DNA of 64,000 nucleotides from Pegea sp. RAD2-039 (lineage: Eukaryota > Chordata > Thaliacea > Salpida > Salpidae): positions 620,001 through 684,000 of the forward strand of contig JAQGEQ010000270.1 in assembly GCA_034620365.1 (NCBI GenBank), in the 5' to 3' direction. The notes beneath the pieces were generated by a model. It was not told the DNA's origin. It was given only the letters and a program-made list of their open reading frames with translations, and searched no databases. Made by a program: the position numbers and the translations under genes. Positions 1 through 10,179 of this stretch are shown here, in pieces; the stretch's first letter is position 1, and every line of letters begins with the position of its first letter.

Positions 1-30
1 TTCATTTGATCCTCATCTTCATCTTCACAG

Positions 31-3000
31 AATAACAAGAAAGATCTCAACGCCAAATTTCACATAAGCTCGTTGAGCGCGAATGATGACGTCACATCGT
101 CGTCTTCCTCAGCAGCTGAAGATGAGTCTTCATCAGAAGAAGAAGTCGCAGAGACGCGCGTCCTCGCCAAACCTCCTCTTGCATCCCACTTGGTGACTAC
201 GCAACCGCCCTTGTCTCTCTCGACTTCCGGTAGCGATCTGCATGTGACGTCAGCACTACCCTACGTCAGTCGACGTCACAACCGACCCGCGTCTATCCAT
301 GTAACCACACCAGTCCAGATAAAGACCAGCGACCACGAGACGCCGTCATCAATGGCAACCAAGAAGACACACGAGAAACCAACAGTGATGGTAAGCAGCG
401 CGACTCATAACAACCGTAACCAGTTAACACCGCGTCCACTAGGTGACGCCAAATGAACGAAACTTGGGAATGAAGGAGAATGCCCCGTCTACTTGGCGGT
501 CAGGTAATCCCCTCCCATCTTTACCCGTCCATTTGTGGCCCTTTTCAATCTTGTCCACTTCAGGTCTTCGTAAAACGGGAAGCTTTGAAGAGAAGCAGCA
601 GGCAACGCCGCGCATCTCGTCAGGGATCAACAATCGCCACGTCTTCACGCCCAAACGACCCACAGATATCGTCAAGGTTTGTGGTTGCCATGTGCTGACG
701 TCACGTGGTAGTTGTTGATGATGACGTCACTACAGCAACAGCAACAGGAAGCTAGCAACGAAGCAGCTGGAAGTAAGATTCGAACAGCGCGAGTAGCTCC
801 TCTTTTGGACACAGCGAAGAACTTCTCGAGAAGGGAGGAACCTTTTACTTGGTAACTTCCTTCCCTTTTTCTCACGCACCATTTCTAAACCCTTCTTCTG
901 TTTGCAGTCAACCACCAACCAACAACATCATCATCGACAACAAAAAGTTTGTTTCAATTTCTTCTCTTTTCTTATTTCTTTCATCTTCATCTTAAGCTCT
1001 GACGTCATTTCGCGTTCACCGCGCTTCTTGCGTCTCGAGTCTTCTGAACGGTTGCAAATGCGACGAATGAACAGCTTTACATCGTCGATGATGATGTTCG
1101 GGCGGTTAGAAGAAGCAAGCGCGATTCCGCGATCGCACTCGTCGTCACTCCTCGCCATCAACGATAGGTTTGAAGCTTCTGGAAGCTTCCACGAGTCGCT
1201 AATTCGACTGCTGCTGCTTCAAACCGGGGCACAATTTCCCCATTTTTAATTCCCCAAATTCAGTCGTCGCGAAACTAATCGGCTAATCAGCTTCTTTCAA
1301 CCAACCAATCAGTTTTCTTCATTCTTTGTTTTTTGTAGCAGCATCGCGACCGTTGGAGAAGACTCGAAAGATGAGGACAGTTTGTAAGTTACCACTCTTC
1401 TCATTTTAGTATATTTTGCTCATCATGCTCTTGTGACGTCATAGAGAGCAGAAGCAAGATAAACGAAGGTCTCATCTACAACCGGTTCGCGACGAAGAAG
1501 CAGAAGCGCAGCGGAAAGCGCGATCGCGTCGCGAACGACAAACGCGTCGATCCACACAGGGAGTCACACTCGGTAAGATCCTCATCACCGCTCTCTAGTA
1601 ATTACAAGTACTAACGATGACGTCATAGATGTGTACGAGGAAGCGAAGCGTCACATTAGTACGATGCAACGAAAACGCGATGAGTCGAATTCGGCGGGAG
1701 CGCGCTCTTCGGGTATCTTCGACTCGGATCTAGACGGCAAAGGATCAAATGTTAGTACCTTAAATCTTACGAACGCTCGTTACTCATCTTTGACGTCATC
1801 AGGGATCGTTGTCACGGCGACGTCAGCTGGATGGAAACGCTATTTCCAACTCGTCGTCATCACAACAGCAGCAAGCTTCCACGACCGCGCTTCCGGCTGG
1901 TTACATCCCTCAAGACAAACGGATCAAAGCCGGAAGTGATGTCAGGCCCACCTGCTATCTGCATCCCGCCCATGGTACCCCTAAACTCCTTATGACGTCA
2001 TTTCATCGCTCCTATCACTTACAGAAAGCAATTCGGGCGATGACGAGAAGTCCACGTCAGTGACGTCATCAGCTCGAAAGTCGTTACAACAAGCGCGACG
2101 TCGTCATCGTAACCAGCGACGCTCGACTGGAATCGAGAAGAGTGACGTAAGTGAGACGAGCTCATCACGTGATCGGGTGGTGGCGCGTTGTCATCGAGAT
2201 GACGATGACGTCGAACACGAGCGACTGGTTAAGCGATTGACAGAAAGACTTAAAAGAGGGCGCCAACAGACGCGAGACGATCGCGAAGATAAAGTTTCTT
2301 TGGTTCAGTTAATGAGTAATTTGCCTGATGCCCAGAGATGTAAAAAATCTGATGATGATCTTCAATTCTCTTTCCAATCGTCACCTCTTCCTCATCCCAC
2401 TTCTCTTCGACCTCTCGTTGCATCACTTTCCATCAACAACAACAACAAAAACCAAATGGACAGTAGCAGTGGTCGGGTTGCTGAGGACCAGCAGCAGCAG
2501 TCCCAGGGCCACTGTGCCAGCGACCAAGGCTTTTATTTCATTTGCGGTATTTCAGTTCTGCTTTTTTTTTGTTCTTTAATTTTGAGAGCAGTGCAAAGAG
2601 CTGAGGACAGCAGCTAATTGCGATTCGTCGTCATCGTCGTCGCTATTCTTCTATCTCTTCATCTTTAAATTAACAAATTATTTTTTTTGATTGAACTTTG
2701 CTTGCTTGTTGGTGAAAATTCCAAAGTGTTCAATCGATTCTCTTTTCCACCAATTTTTTTGATTTCAGATTTCAAAATCTGTTTTTTTACAACTTGCTTC
2801 AGACTCTTGAAGACCAATGCTTTTATTTTGATGATTTCTTTTTGTCCCTTGCACGCCCCCCTCCCAACCTTCACTATCATGCATCTTACAAACACAGACT
2901 CGAATCAAACCTTTTTTGATTTCATTTTTACTATTTTGCGTGCTGTCAAATACTAACATGCTCAAAGTCAAACCGTCATGTCTGTTGTCTTTTTTAAAAG

Positions 3001-5885
3001 TTTAAGTACTTCAGAAAAAGCAGACTACAAAATAAAATGATCATTTAGAAGCATTGGCCTTCAAGGTCTCTCACTAAATTTGTGGGTTTGTTCTTTCATC
3101 ATCTATCCAGCCCCACATGTCACTTTGTTCTTACTTCCAGTATTTATTCGCTTCTTTCCACCGAGTTGTTTAGCTAGTTGAACGAATGGTGTTGTTTGTA
3201 GTGGTCAGTTTGGTTTTTGTTTATTTTTTATCTTATCATTCCTTACAGCTGCTTAGTGAGGCTGAAGTACATCTACAGGCAGAAGAGATAGTTTGGTTGA
3301 AAGGATTAAAAAGAGTTAAGATTCAGTTAGCCAATCAGAAAAGCAGCAAGAAGCGGCGATCGATTATAAAAAGTAGAATACGAAATAGATGCGAGAAGAT
3401 ATTTAAGTGTCCGAACGAGTGCTTCCCCATCAAGGTATCTCTTCATCAGTGTCATGTTATTGTTAGTTTAAGAAGTTCTTTCTTCTCGAATGTTTGTTAC
3501 TGATACTTTGTGGCTTGAAGTATTTGTTTGCTTACAAACTACTTTAGCTTTGATGTTATTCTTTGAAACAAGATCTTATTTCGGGTAATCTTATCTATTA
3601 TCAGAATTAATCTGTGCAAATGGGTTCAACATCATTGTATTAATAACTTCCACTACCACCAAATACTCCTCATCTGAACATCATTCTCAACCCTTACTTC
3701 TGGTTATCATCATAAGCTTTCACTAATCTCTTTTTTTGACTTCATCTAATCACTAATAATACCAGAAGTAAATTGATAGCAACTTCCTTCTCACATTTGT
3801 CATTTCATTCAATTTATAAGAAGTGTTTACATTAAATTTATTCTGATTTGTCGAGGTCACAACAATGTTCGATATTAATTACACATTGCTTCTTCAATGT
3901 ATTTAGATGTTAGCAACAACAAAGCTAAGATGCAAGTAATTATCCAAATTTATTCTTCAAGCTCATTTATTATCAGTTTGTTTTTCTCAGCATTAAATTA
4001 CAAGTAGAAACATAAAAGTATCAATTAGTAGCCGACATCACAAGATGTCTTCGATTTTCATCTTAGATGTAACTAAATGTTAGTTGATGACAGCAAGATG
4101 TTTGTTTGCTGATAATCTCTAGATGTTTGGATAAACTTCAGTCTATGATTCAGCCTTTTAAATGTCTCTGATGTAGCTACCAAGTGTTTAAATTTAGCTT
4201 TGCTACTATTTCTCTACTTTCTCATCTTTCTATTTAACAATTACTTTTTACAGATGCATCTTCTTGACGAACCACCAAACGATACAGAAACACCGATAGC
4301 AGAGACACAGGTAAATCAAGTTGCTGCTACTTTCCATCAACTACAATTTGTGATAATATATGAAGTACAACCTTCATCAGTAATTGTTCCAACTTTTATC
4401 TAGTTATGAAATGTCCAAAATAAAATTCTTTGAAATTAATTTAGTGGATGACTTAGAACAGCGGTGATGAGTTAATTAGATAAGAACTTCTTGTTCATTG
4501 CTTGAATAGTCGAGACAATGATGAACTTCGTCGTGAAACTTTTTTGTTTTTGAGTTATTAGATGAATTTGAGTCGAATGTTTTTACAACAAACTTGTTTC
4601 CAGTTAATTTGTTGATATTTTTCAATCAAATATGTCAGAAGTAAATGTCAGAAACTGATCCACATCTTTTTCTGATTCTTTGATCATCTTTTTAGTCGAA
4701 TCGTCTCACCGCTGACTCCCGATCTTCATCTTTCTCGAAACGCGTCAATGACTTCAGCGAGTCGCGCATCAAAAACGACTCAGCTGATGACAAGGACTAC
4801 AAAAAAGTGAGTGAGGTCATCACCGCTATGACGTCATCAGCAGCATCATGTGTGTAGATGTATGAACGAGAAGCTTCAGAGAGCGCGAATCTGCGGAATG
4901 AGCTCGCCGAATCGCGAAGGATGATTGAGAAGTTGAAGAAGCGAGAAGAAGATCAAAAAAGTCGTTCTGAAATGATGCAACTGCAGCGGAAGCTTCGAGA
5001 AGCCGAACAGGATCTGGTGGTAAGTGATGATGTCAGTGTGACGTAATAAACGCGATTCGACTTCTTCTTCTTTCTTGTCTCGGTTGCTTCTTTGCTCTTT
5101 CTGTCTTTTCACGCGACTTGTGACGTCATCAGAAGCGCGAAGAAGCACAAAACGAAGCGGTGAGGGAAGTGAGTGAGTTAAAGCAGGAAAATCTGGTGTT
5201 GAAGAAGCTCATCGACAAACTCTCATCAACTCCTACCACTGATCCCACAACTGAAGATGAAAAGAAGAAGAAATCAGATCGACCTATCACTTCTAATTCA
5301 ATTCGTCATCGAAAAAAAGATTCCAACAAACCGCTCGCTTCTCGGACAACTCCTTATATGGAGCGAAAAGTGATGACGTCATCAGCAGCGCGACCTACTG
5401 TCAAGTCCTACCCTGACTTCCTCCGAGCAACTCCTTCCACTTCCTCCTCATCCAACAGCGAGTCCTCAAACTCCTCAAAACTTCCGTCTTCCGCCCGGAA
5501 GTCGTACACGTCATCAGGAGTGACGTCATCGAAGCGGCCATCGTTCTTCCGGACCGCGTGGAAGTTCTGGTAATTGGCAACCGCTCACTGAACCACTGAT
5601 GGTTTTGTGTTTTGTCCTCCTTGCATGATCCCAACCTGATCTGTGTCTCATCTGATCTTCTTCATCTCATCGCTTCATGTTTTCCGTGTCTTTGTTCATC
5701 CGCTGTCGTCCTTGTTGTCGTGGCAACTCATCTTTTGCTCTTCGTTGTTTGATTCCGTCTTCATCTTGATCTTTTTAAATCTGATCTTTTGTTTGCAGAT
5801 GCTCTCGGAGCTAAGGATCGACAACCAGAGGCTGAAAGATGAAAACGGGGCTCTCATCCGGGTCATCAGCAAGCTCTCTAAATGA
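31..5885 (+). CDS. PPP1R12: Myosin phosphatase targeting subunit (MYPT/PPP1R12 family), 3' part
   Basis: Regulatory subunit that targets protein phosphatase 1 to myosin. Exons read by phase: 31-389, 443-503, 564-676, 736-851, 908-946, 997-1167, 1339-1383, 1445-1572, 1629-1750, 1803-1935, 2025-2146, 3249-3434, 4254-4310, 4696-4806, 4858-5019, 5133-5159, 5799-5885. Recognisable blocks: [12 protein letters not shown] across the 503/564 junction; RRSTQGVTL (exon 1445), the first ROCK inhibitory site; RRSTG (exon 2025), the second ROCK site; DYKK followed by a long coiled coil (exons 4696-5159); and the family's terminal leucine zipper [20 protein letters not shown]. The N-terminal RVxF motif and ankyrin repeats lie left of the window. 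Phases agree through the chain. Exon 3249-3434 (62 codons, basic) has good splice sites and phase but I do not recognise it, so it is the least certain exon. Alternative ends are listed separately. Early introns are 40-170 nt, those around exon 3249 up to 1.1 kb. Confidence 0.9.
87..5528 (+). repeat. Cluster of TGACGTCA palindromes in the MYPT gene
   Basis: The octamer occurs at 87, 245, 696, 722, 1000, 1434, 1618, 1791, 1993, 2061, 4829, 5121, 5374 and 5521 (first base), 14 times in 5.5 kb. By eye I find only three more in the rest of the window (16661, 16735, 18353). It is usually followed by T, TAG or TCAG. Several copies lie at or just before intron 3' ends, others in exons where they encode V/M-T-S-S. 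The sequence is the cAMP-response-element palindrome, but its position along a gene body fits a splicing role or a dispersed short repeat better than a promoter. Confidence 0.8.
2025..2617 (+). CDS. Possible read-through 3' end of the MYPT gene with hydrophobic tail
   Basis: Exon 2025-2146 ends at a strong GTAAGT donor, but its frame remains open past it to TAA at 2615-2617. The first part of the extension ([10 protein letters not shown]) resembles the Ser-rich segment that follows the second ROCK site in MYPT proteins, so at least this part may be coding. The middle is charged, then Gln/Asn-rich. The last 30 residues hold a roughly 20-residue hydrophobic run ([20 protein letters not shown]) and a short polar end, the layout of a tail anchor. 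It could equally be a retained intron that happens to be open, since part of the run comes from a poly-T tract. No AATAAA was seen just downstream. Confidence 0.35.
5133..5573 (+). CDS. Alternative terminal exon of the MYPT gene (long, serine-rich C-terminus)
   Basis: The acceptor at 5132 opens a 27-nt exon, 5133-5159, which can splice to 5799. If the GTGAGG donor at 5160 is ignored, the same frame stays open for 138 more codons to TAA at 5571-5573. The extension begins with a second zipper-like stretch, [18 protein letters not shown], which parallels the end of the canonical exon ([17 protein letters not shown]). A Ser/Thr/Lys-rich tail ending in RTAWKFW follows. A possible donor GTAATT at 5570 would join 5799 out of phase and create an immediate stop, so it would also end the protein. 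Vertebrate MYPT1 is known to make zipper-plus and zipper-minus forms by 3' alternative splicing. That this exon is used is inference. Confidence 0.6.
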   Translation, partial: KREEAQNEAVREVSELKQENLVLKKLIDKLSSTPTTDPTTEDEKKKKSDRPITSNSIRHRKKDSNKPLASRTTPYMERKVMTSSAARPTVKSYPDFLRATPSTSSSSNSESSNSSKLPSSARKSYTSSGVTSSKRPSFFRTAWKFW

Positions 5886-7025
5886 CCCCTTCTCCTTTTC
5901 ATTTCACTTTTTCTTTTTTTGCTGCTTTCATTTTTCACCCACTCCCGTGCGCACTCATGCATGACGACCTTTTCGAGAACAGAAGCTGATGATGAACTGA
6001 TTGTTGTTGTTGTTGTTCTTCATTTTTTGCCGCTTTTCTTTTCGTTATTTTCAGTTTTTGTGTATTTTCTGTTCAGAAACTTTTACTTTTTGAAATAGGA
6101 GAGGCAAGGAGGAAGCTTCAGGCTTTTATGCAGTTCCTTATTTTCACAAATTGTTGATTCAATTTCAGTCGACTCAATTGAAGTTATTTTCGTCAAATTG
6201 CAGATTTTCAATCTGAGCAAGTTTGCCAACTGCATGACTTTTGTATCAATCTGCATGGACTTTAAAACACTTAGGCCAGTTGGGCACTTACACCAGGTCG
6301 CCACTTCTGGCCCTTTTCAGTGTTCATCTTTCACTGCTTCTTTATAAATTCGTAAATAAAAAAAAATCTTTTAAATTTATTCGCGAAGATTTGATGTTTT
6401 TGAAAACATTTCAAATTCAATTATTAAAATGAATGAAAGTAATTTGAGTTGTTGATAAGCAAGCAGGCAAGCAAGCAAGTGAGTAAGTGACGCTTGTGAA
6501 AGATCAGTTTCATGAAAAACTGTTTATTTTTCACAAAACTTTTCAATTAACAAAAGATGTAAGCAACACAGAATGAAATGAAGTTGTCACGTGATAAATT
6601 TCTAATCAAAATATTTCTTTAACATCTAATAACTTAAATGCACAAAGTCATTTTTAATAAGATTTCTTCTGGTTTCAAAGATCTTTGGATCATTTGAAGA
6701 TTAAACTTATCATTTCTCCTGATAACCTGACTAATTCAACTAATATTTGACTTGCTTATTTGAAAATCAAATTTCTTATCAACTGATTTCTATTTATTAA
6801 TACATCATTTTTATTCAAAAACTTTTAATTTTACGAGTTACTTTTTATTTATCATATTTATCACCCTTGTTTTTTTTTAATGAGTTTAATGACAGGTAGC
6901 ATTCTAATTTTTGAAAATATAAATTTTTTGAGCGAACTGACAGAATATTATAGAAATGAATATTTTCAAATCAAGAGCATGAGTAAAAAACAAATTTAAT
7001 ATATAAATTTGCCTGTGAAACCAGC
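5886..7025. other. MYPT 3' UTR and AT-rich spacer
   Basis: This holds the presumed 3' UTR of the MYPT gene, a short GTT run at 6000-6017 and a degenerate GCAA/GTAA run at 6461-6489. I see no coding sequence here. The small ORFs on both strands have no recognisable content. Confidence 0.6.
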
Positions 7026-7097
7026 GGCCCTGTGGTGTAACGGTTAGCACTCTGGACTTTGAATCCAGCGATCCGAGTTCAAATCTCGGCAGGACCT
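7026..7097 (+). tRNA. tRNA-Gln (anticodon TTG), copy 1
   Basis: 72-nt cloverleaf. The anticodon stem-loop CTGGACTTTGAATCCAG places TTG at 7059-7061. The T arm is CCGAG/CTCGG around TTCAAAT, the D arm contains GGTTAGC, and the discriminator base is T. B-box GTTCAAATC and A-box TGTAACGGTTAG are present, and a TTTT stretch follows as a Pol III terminator. The acceptor stem GGCCCTG pairs with CAGGACC except for a C-A mismatch at pair 3-70. No intron. Confidence 0.95.
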
Positions 7098-7219
7098 TCT
7101 TTTCAATAATTATTAAAACCTTTAATTTTTTTTAGTCTTATTTCTATAAATAACAAATACTTTTTGTCAAACAAAAGTCTTATGAAAATGGTTTATATAA
7201 ATTTGGAGTAAACTTCAGC

Positions 7220-7291
7220 GGCCCTGTGGTGTAACGGTTAGCACTCTGGACTTTGAATCCAGCGATCCGAGTTCAAATCTCGGCAGGACCT
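7220..7291 (+). tRNA. tRNA-Gln (anticodon TTG), copy 2
   Basis: Identical over all 72 nt to copy 1, starting 194 nt later. The flanks are also duplicated (CTTCAGC before, TTCTTTTCAATAATTATTAAA after), so a unit of about 193 bp was tandemly copied. It carries the same C3-A70 acceptor mismatch. Confidence 0.95.
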
Positions 7292-7412
7292 TCTTTTCAA
7301 TAATTATTAAACCTTCATTTTTTTTAGTTTTATTTCTATAAATAACAAATACTTTTTGTAACACAAAAAGTCTTATGAAAATGGTTTTTATAAATTTAGA
7401 TGAAACTTCAGC

Positions 7413-7484
7413 GGCCCTGTGGTGTAACGGTTAGCACTCTGGACTTTGAATCCAGCGATCCGAGTTCAAATCTCGGCAGGACCT
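7413..7484 (+). tRNA. tRNA-Gln (anticodon TTG), copy 3
   Basis: Third identical copy, 193 nt after copy 2, ending in a long T run (7484-7493) that would terminate Pol III. The upstream flank matches the other copies; the downstream flank does not, so this is the right edge of the tandem array. Confidence 0.95.
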
Positions 7485-7493
7485 TTTTTTTTT

Positions 7494-8429
7494 ATTTAAC
7501 AAATGACTGCGAGTGACAAATTCAATAACTCTAATAGCGAATATAAACCAAGTATTACGAGCAAAAAGGTAATTGGAAGGTCTTAGGTATCATAATTTAA
7601 AATTTATACAGAATTACATATGAGGAAAAGGGTATGCCATATTTAGGAAATTTTCCAAGTGAATGGAATTTTCTGTGAACTGATCAATTCGAAGCTACTA
7701 GTGAGAGAAATTGGTGGTTTTGTGGTTTTTCTGTCTCCTTTTCTATAAACTAGAATAATGATGAAACTCTTCTATTACAAAGGTACGTAACTGGATGGTA
7801 ATGAGGAATTAAAGGCATGTAATACAGGTTGTATTATAAAATAGATAGATCTCTTCATAAAGTATAAAAAATGTAGCTTAAGGTAGACAATATGGTTTGA
7901 ATATTTTATTTGAGTAGATGATATTTACTTAAAATCACCATGACTTACAAAAACCAATCTCTTCACTTCATAAAAAGATTATAAGAACCTTTTAAATCAA
8001 AAAGATTAGAGCTTTTGAAGAAATTTGAAAATACTTCTACGAGATTGCTCTTAAAAAGAAGTTTTGCATTTTAAATGTACAAGCTAGAATACTGATATGA
8101 GTTTGTTTAAGAAGCTCTAAGCATTCTCAATAGCTCTGAAGTTTAAAACTAATTGATAACTATATTTTAAAATATTATTTCCATGTAGTGAAAGTCGGGT
8201 TGTGACTGCGTTCCTCTTAGTAGTTTCTTTTTGTTATATCTAGCGTAGATTGAAATAAGATTTTATTTGAATATATTAGTTTTTTTTTTTACTGAAACAA
8301 AGTTTTCTTTTTATAAAATAATGAATAAGGTGCAAAAACCGAATGTCTATAGACCCAAAGTAAGTAAATGATGTTACTGAAAGAAAACTTTTACCAATTG
8401 CACAAAAGAGTATGGGTCGAATAGAAGAG
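7494..8429. other. AT-rich spacer without recognised features
   Basis: No open frame with recognisable content on either strand and no clear repeat. It may include decayed 5' sequence of the retroelement that follows. Confidence 0.5.
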
Positions 8430-9236
8430 ACAAGATAAAACTAGCAGCGCTTGTTATCAAGATAACCGAAAAGGTGTACCAGTACTTTGAGAGCTACCAG
8501 ACTTATCTAGAAGCTGTAAGAAAAGCAAATCAAATTTTTATCTACTGCAGAAAAGCAGAATTAAAGTCCATCTATAGAAGACTTTCGATGCACTTTGGTA
8601 AACCTAGCCAGGAAGTGTCACGGCATCAGAAAACGTGGATATTATGATCAGGAGTTCATTTAGAGATGGATTAGCATCATCAGATATTAAGCAAAGGTTG
8701 TTAGAGCGTGAAACTTTAATATTAAAAGAAGTCTTTAACCGAGCAGTGACACTGAAGGGTGACCGACAGAACAACCGATACTTTGGAGCTGGTAGATCGA
8801 TTGAAGTTGCAGAAGAAGCAGTGAATTCAATGGAACTCAAGGAGGAGGGCCAAGCGGAACCGACAGTGGCGGCCATGAAAAGAGTTTGTTTAAAATGTTC
8901 AGGTAACAAGCCTCATTATTTTAAAAGATCCCGAGCTGGTTTAAGTTTATGTTTCAAGTAGGAGAAGAAGGGACACTATAGTCGAGCCTATCATTTTCAG
9001 AAGAGGTCTTCCAAGAAACAGTCAAGGAGACAAGGAGATGAGAGATTCGCCGTGAATAGCCAAACAAACACGAAATTGTCAAGCTAAATGTCTTAGATGT
9101 GGGCAGAGACGACATTATAGTTATTCGTGTGATGTTCAAATTGGGTCATTCAGGAAGCAGCCGCATAGGAAAAGAAATAAGGGAAGAGCTGGGATGATGA
9201 CTAAGACCAGAGTTGAGTATTTGTGTTCTACTTAGC
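8430..9236 (+). mobile_element. Decayed LTR-retrotransposon Gag remnant
   Basis: Broken + strand frames show the layout of a Ty3-type Gag. A capsid-like helical region lies at about 8435-8600, and after a frame break a capsid C-terminal-like segment at 8635-8800. Degenerate zinc knuckles follow. One near 8890-8930 keeps C-x2-C but has lost its spacing and last Cys. One near 9095-9130 is a regular C-x2-C-x4-H-x4-C. Stops and shifts separate the pieces, and no protease, reverse transcriptase or LTR pair was recognised. A LINE tail lies directly downstream. Assignment rests on motif pattern only. Confidence 0.55.
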
Positions 9237-9275
9237 TCAATGAAAAAGCATCTGGACGTTCTAGTTGTTATGAGG

Positions 9276-10013
9276 TAAAAACCTTTAATTTTAAGGACCC
9301 CTTGATTTTTTATCAATCTTTTCAAGTTGTACGTACATCTAGTTCTTGAATACAATGTCAATGCATGGATGCCATATCAAGTTAGTGATAACGAAAAAAT
9401 TGAATCTGTTCAGGCCACATATACGAGATTGGTATGAAGGAAACTTAATATTAAATATGATAGTTATAAACATCGTCTCATCTTCCTCAATTTAGATACT
9501 TTGGAAATTCAACGGATTAAATACGACTTAATTCTTATTTTTTAAATTATCCACAATTTAATTGACATTCAGTTTGATGATTTCTTTTCTATTAGTCCTT
9601 CCCTCAAGTTATATCTGCTCAGACGACACACATTGCATATTAATAAGCCTATATCACCTAGTACATTGGTCAGAACAAATTTTTTCTCATACCGCACAAT
9701 TAGTATATGAAATCAGCTGCCATCAGACATTGCCATGTCGAAGTCACTCGCGCTGTTCAAGCAGAAGTTGAACCGTTATAATATTGCCAACATTTTCATT
9801 TCTAAACTGTGATTTTTTTTTCTTTTTTATATTATTAACATTCCATGTAATTGTTCACTGTTATATGCTTTGAGTGTTATCGAAATATCATGTGTTACAT
9901 CTTTTACTTTCTATATTTTTGGCTAAATAGATGTTATTTGTGAGAATGTGTGTTAGCGAGAGGTGCTCTTTTCAGGTACCCTCCTTCGCATTTATTGAAA
10001 TAATTAAATAAAA
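9276..10013 (+). mobile_element. 5'-truncated LINE copy A (degenerate)
   Basis: The broken frame matches the C-terminal part of the LINE at 40700-39331 segment by segment (for example NAWMPYQV, IESVQAT, DDFFSISPSLKLY and KSLALFKQKL), but with several stops. The 3' UTR also matches: GAGAATGTGTGTTAGCGAG at 9944, then CATTTATTGAAATAATTAAATAAA at the end. It is an old 3' fragment of the same family, inserted next to the Gag remnant. Confidence 0.8.
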
Positions 10014-10179
10014 GTCGTTGCAAAGAGCGCAGGGACTTTTTTGCTCATCAAGACGGATTTGTAAATTTTCGGATAACATCCATTGATTCTAAATGAAAAG
10101 AGAGAGAAAGGCAGTGATATGAAACGATGAGGGTATTAAATGAGTTACTACGATTCAAAGTAAGGGAATATCTGGGGAG

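Larger units (their letters stand above)
7000..7484 (+). repeat. Tandem array of about 193-bp tRNA-Gln units
   Basis: Three units start about 193 bp apart. The spacers between tRNAs share stretches such as TTTCTATAAATAACAAATAC with small differences, while the tRNA bodies are identical. That points to recent tandem duplication, or to concerted evolution of the genes. Confidence 0.85.

Noticed and set aside
87..5528. TGACGTCA cluster read as a promoter with many CREB sites
   Set aside because: The copies run through exons and introns of the 3' part of a gene and favour acceptors; no transcription start is expected there. An enhancer role cannot be excluded but is not the simplest reading.
9146..9361. 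- strand 71-codon frame
   Set aside because: Antisense across the join of the Gag remnant and LINE copy A; no independent content.
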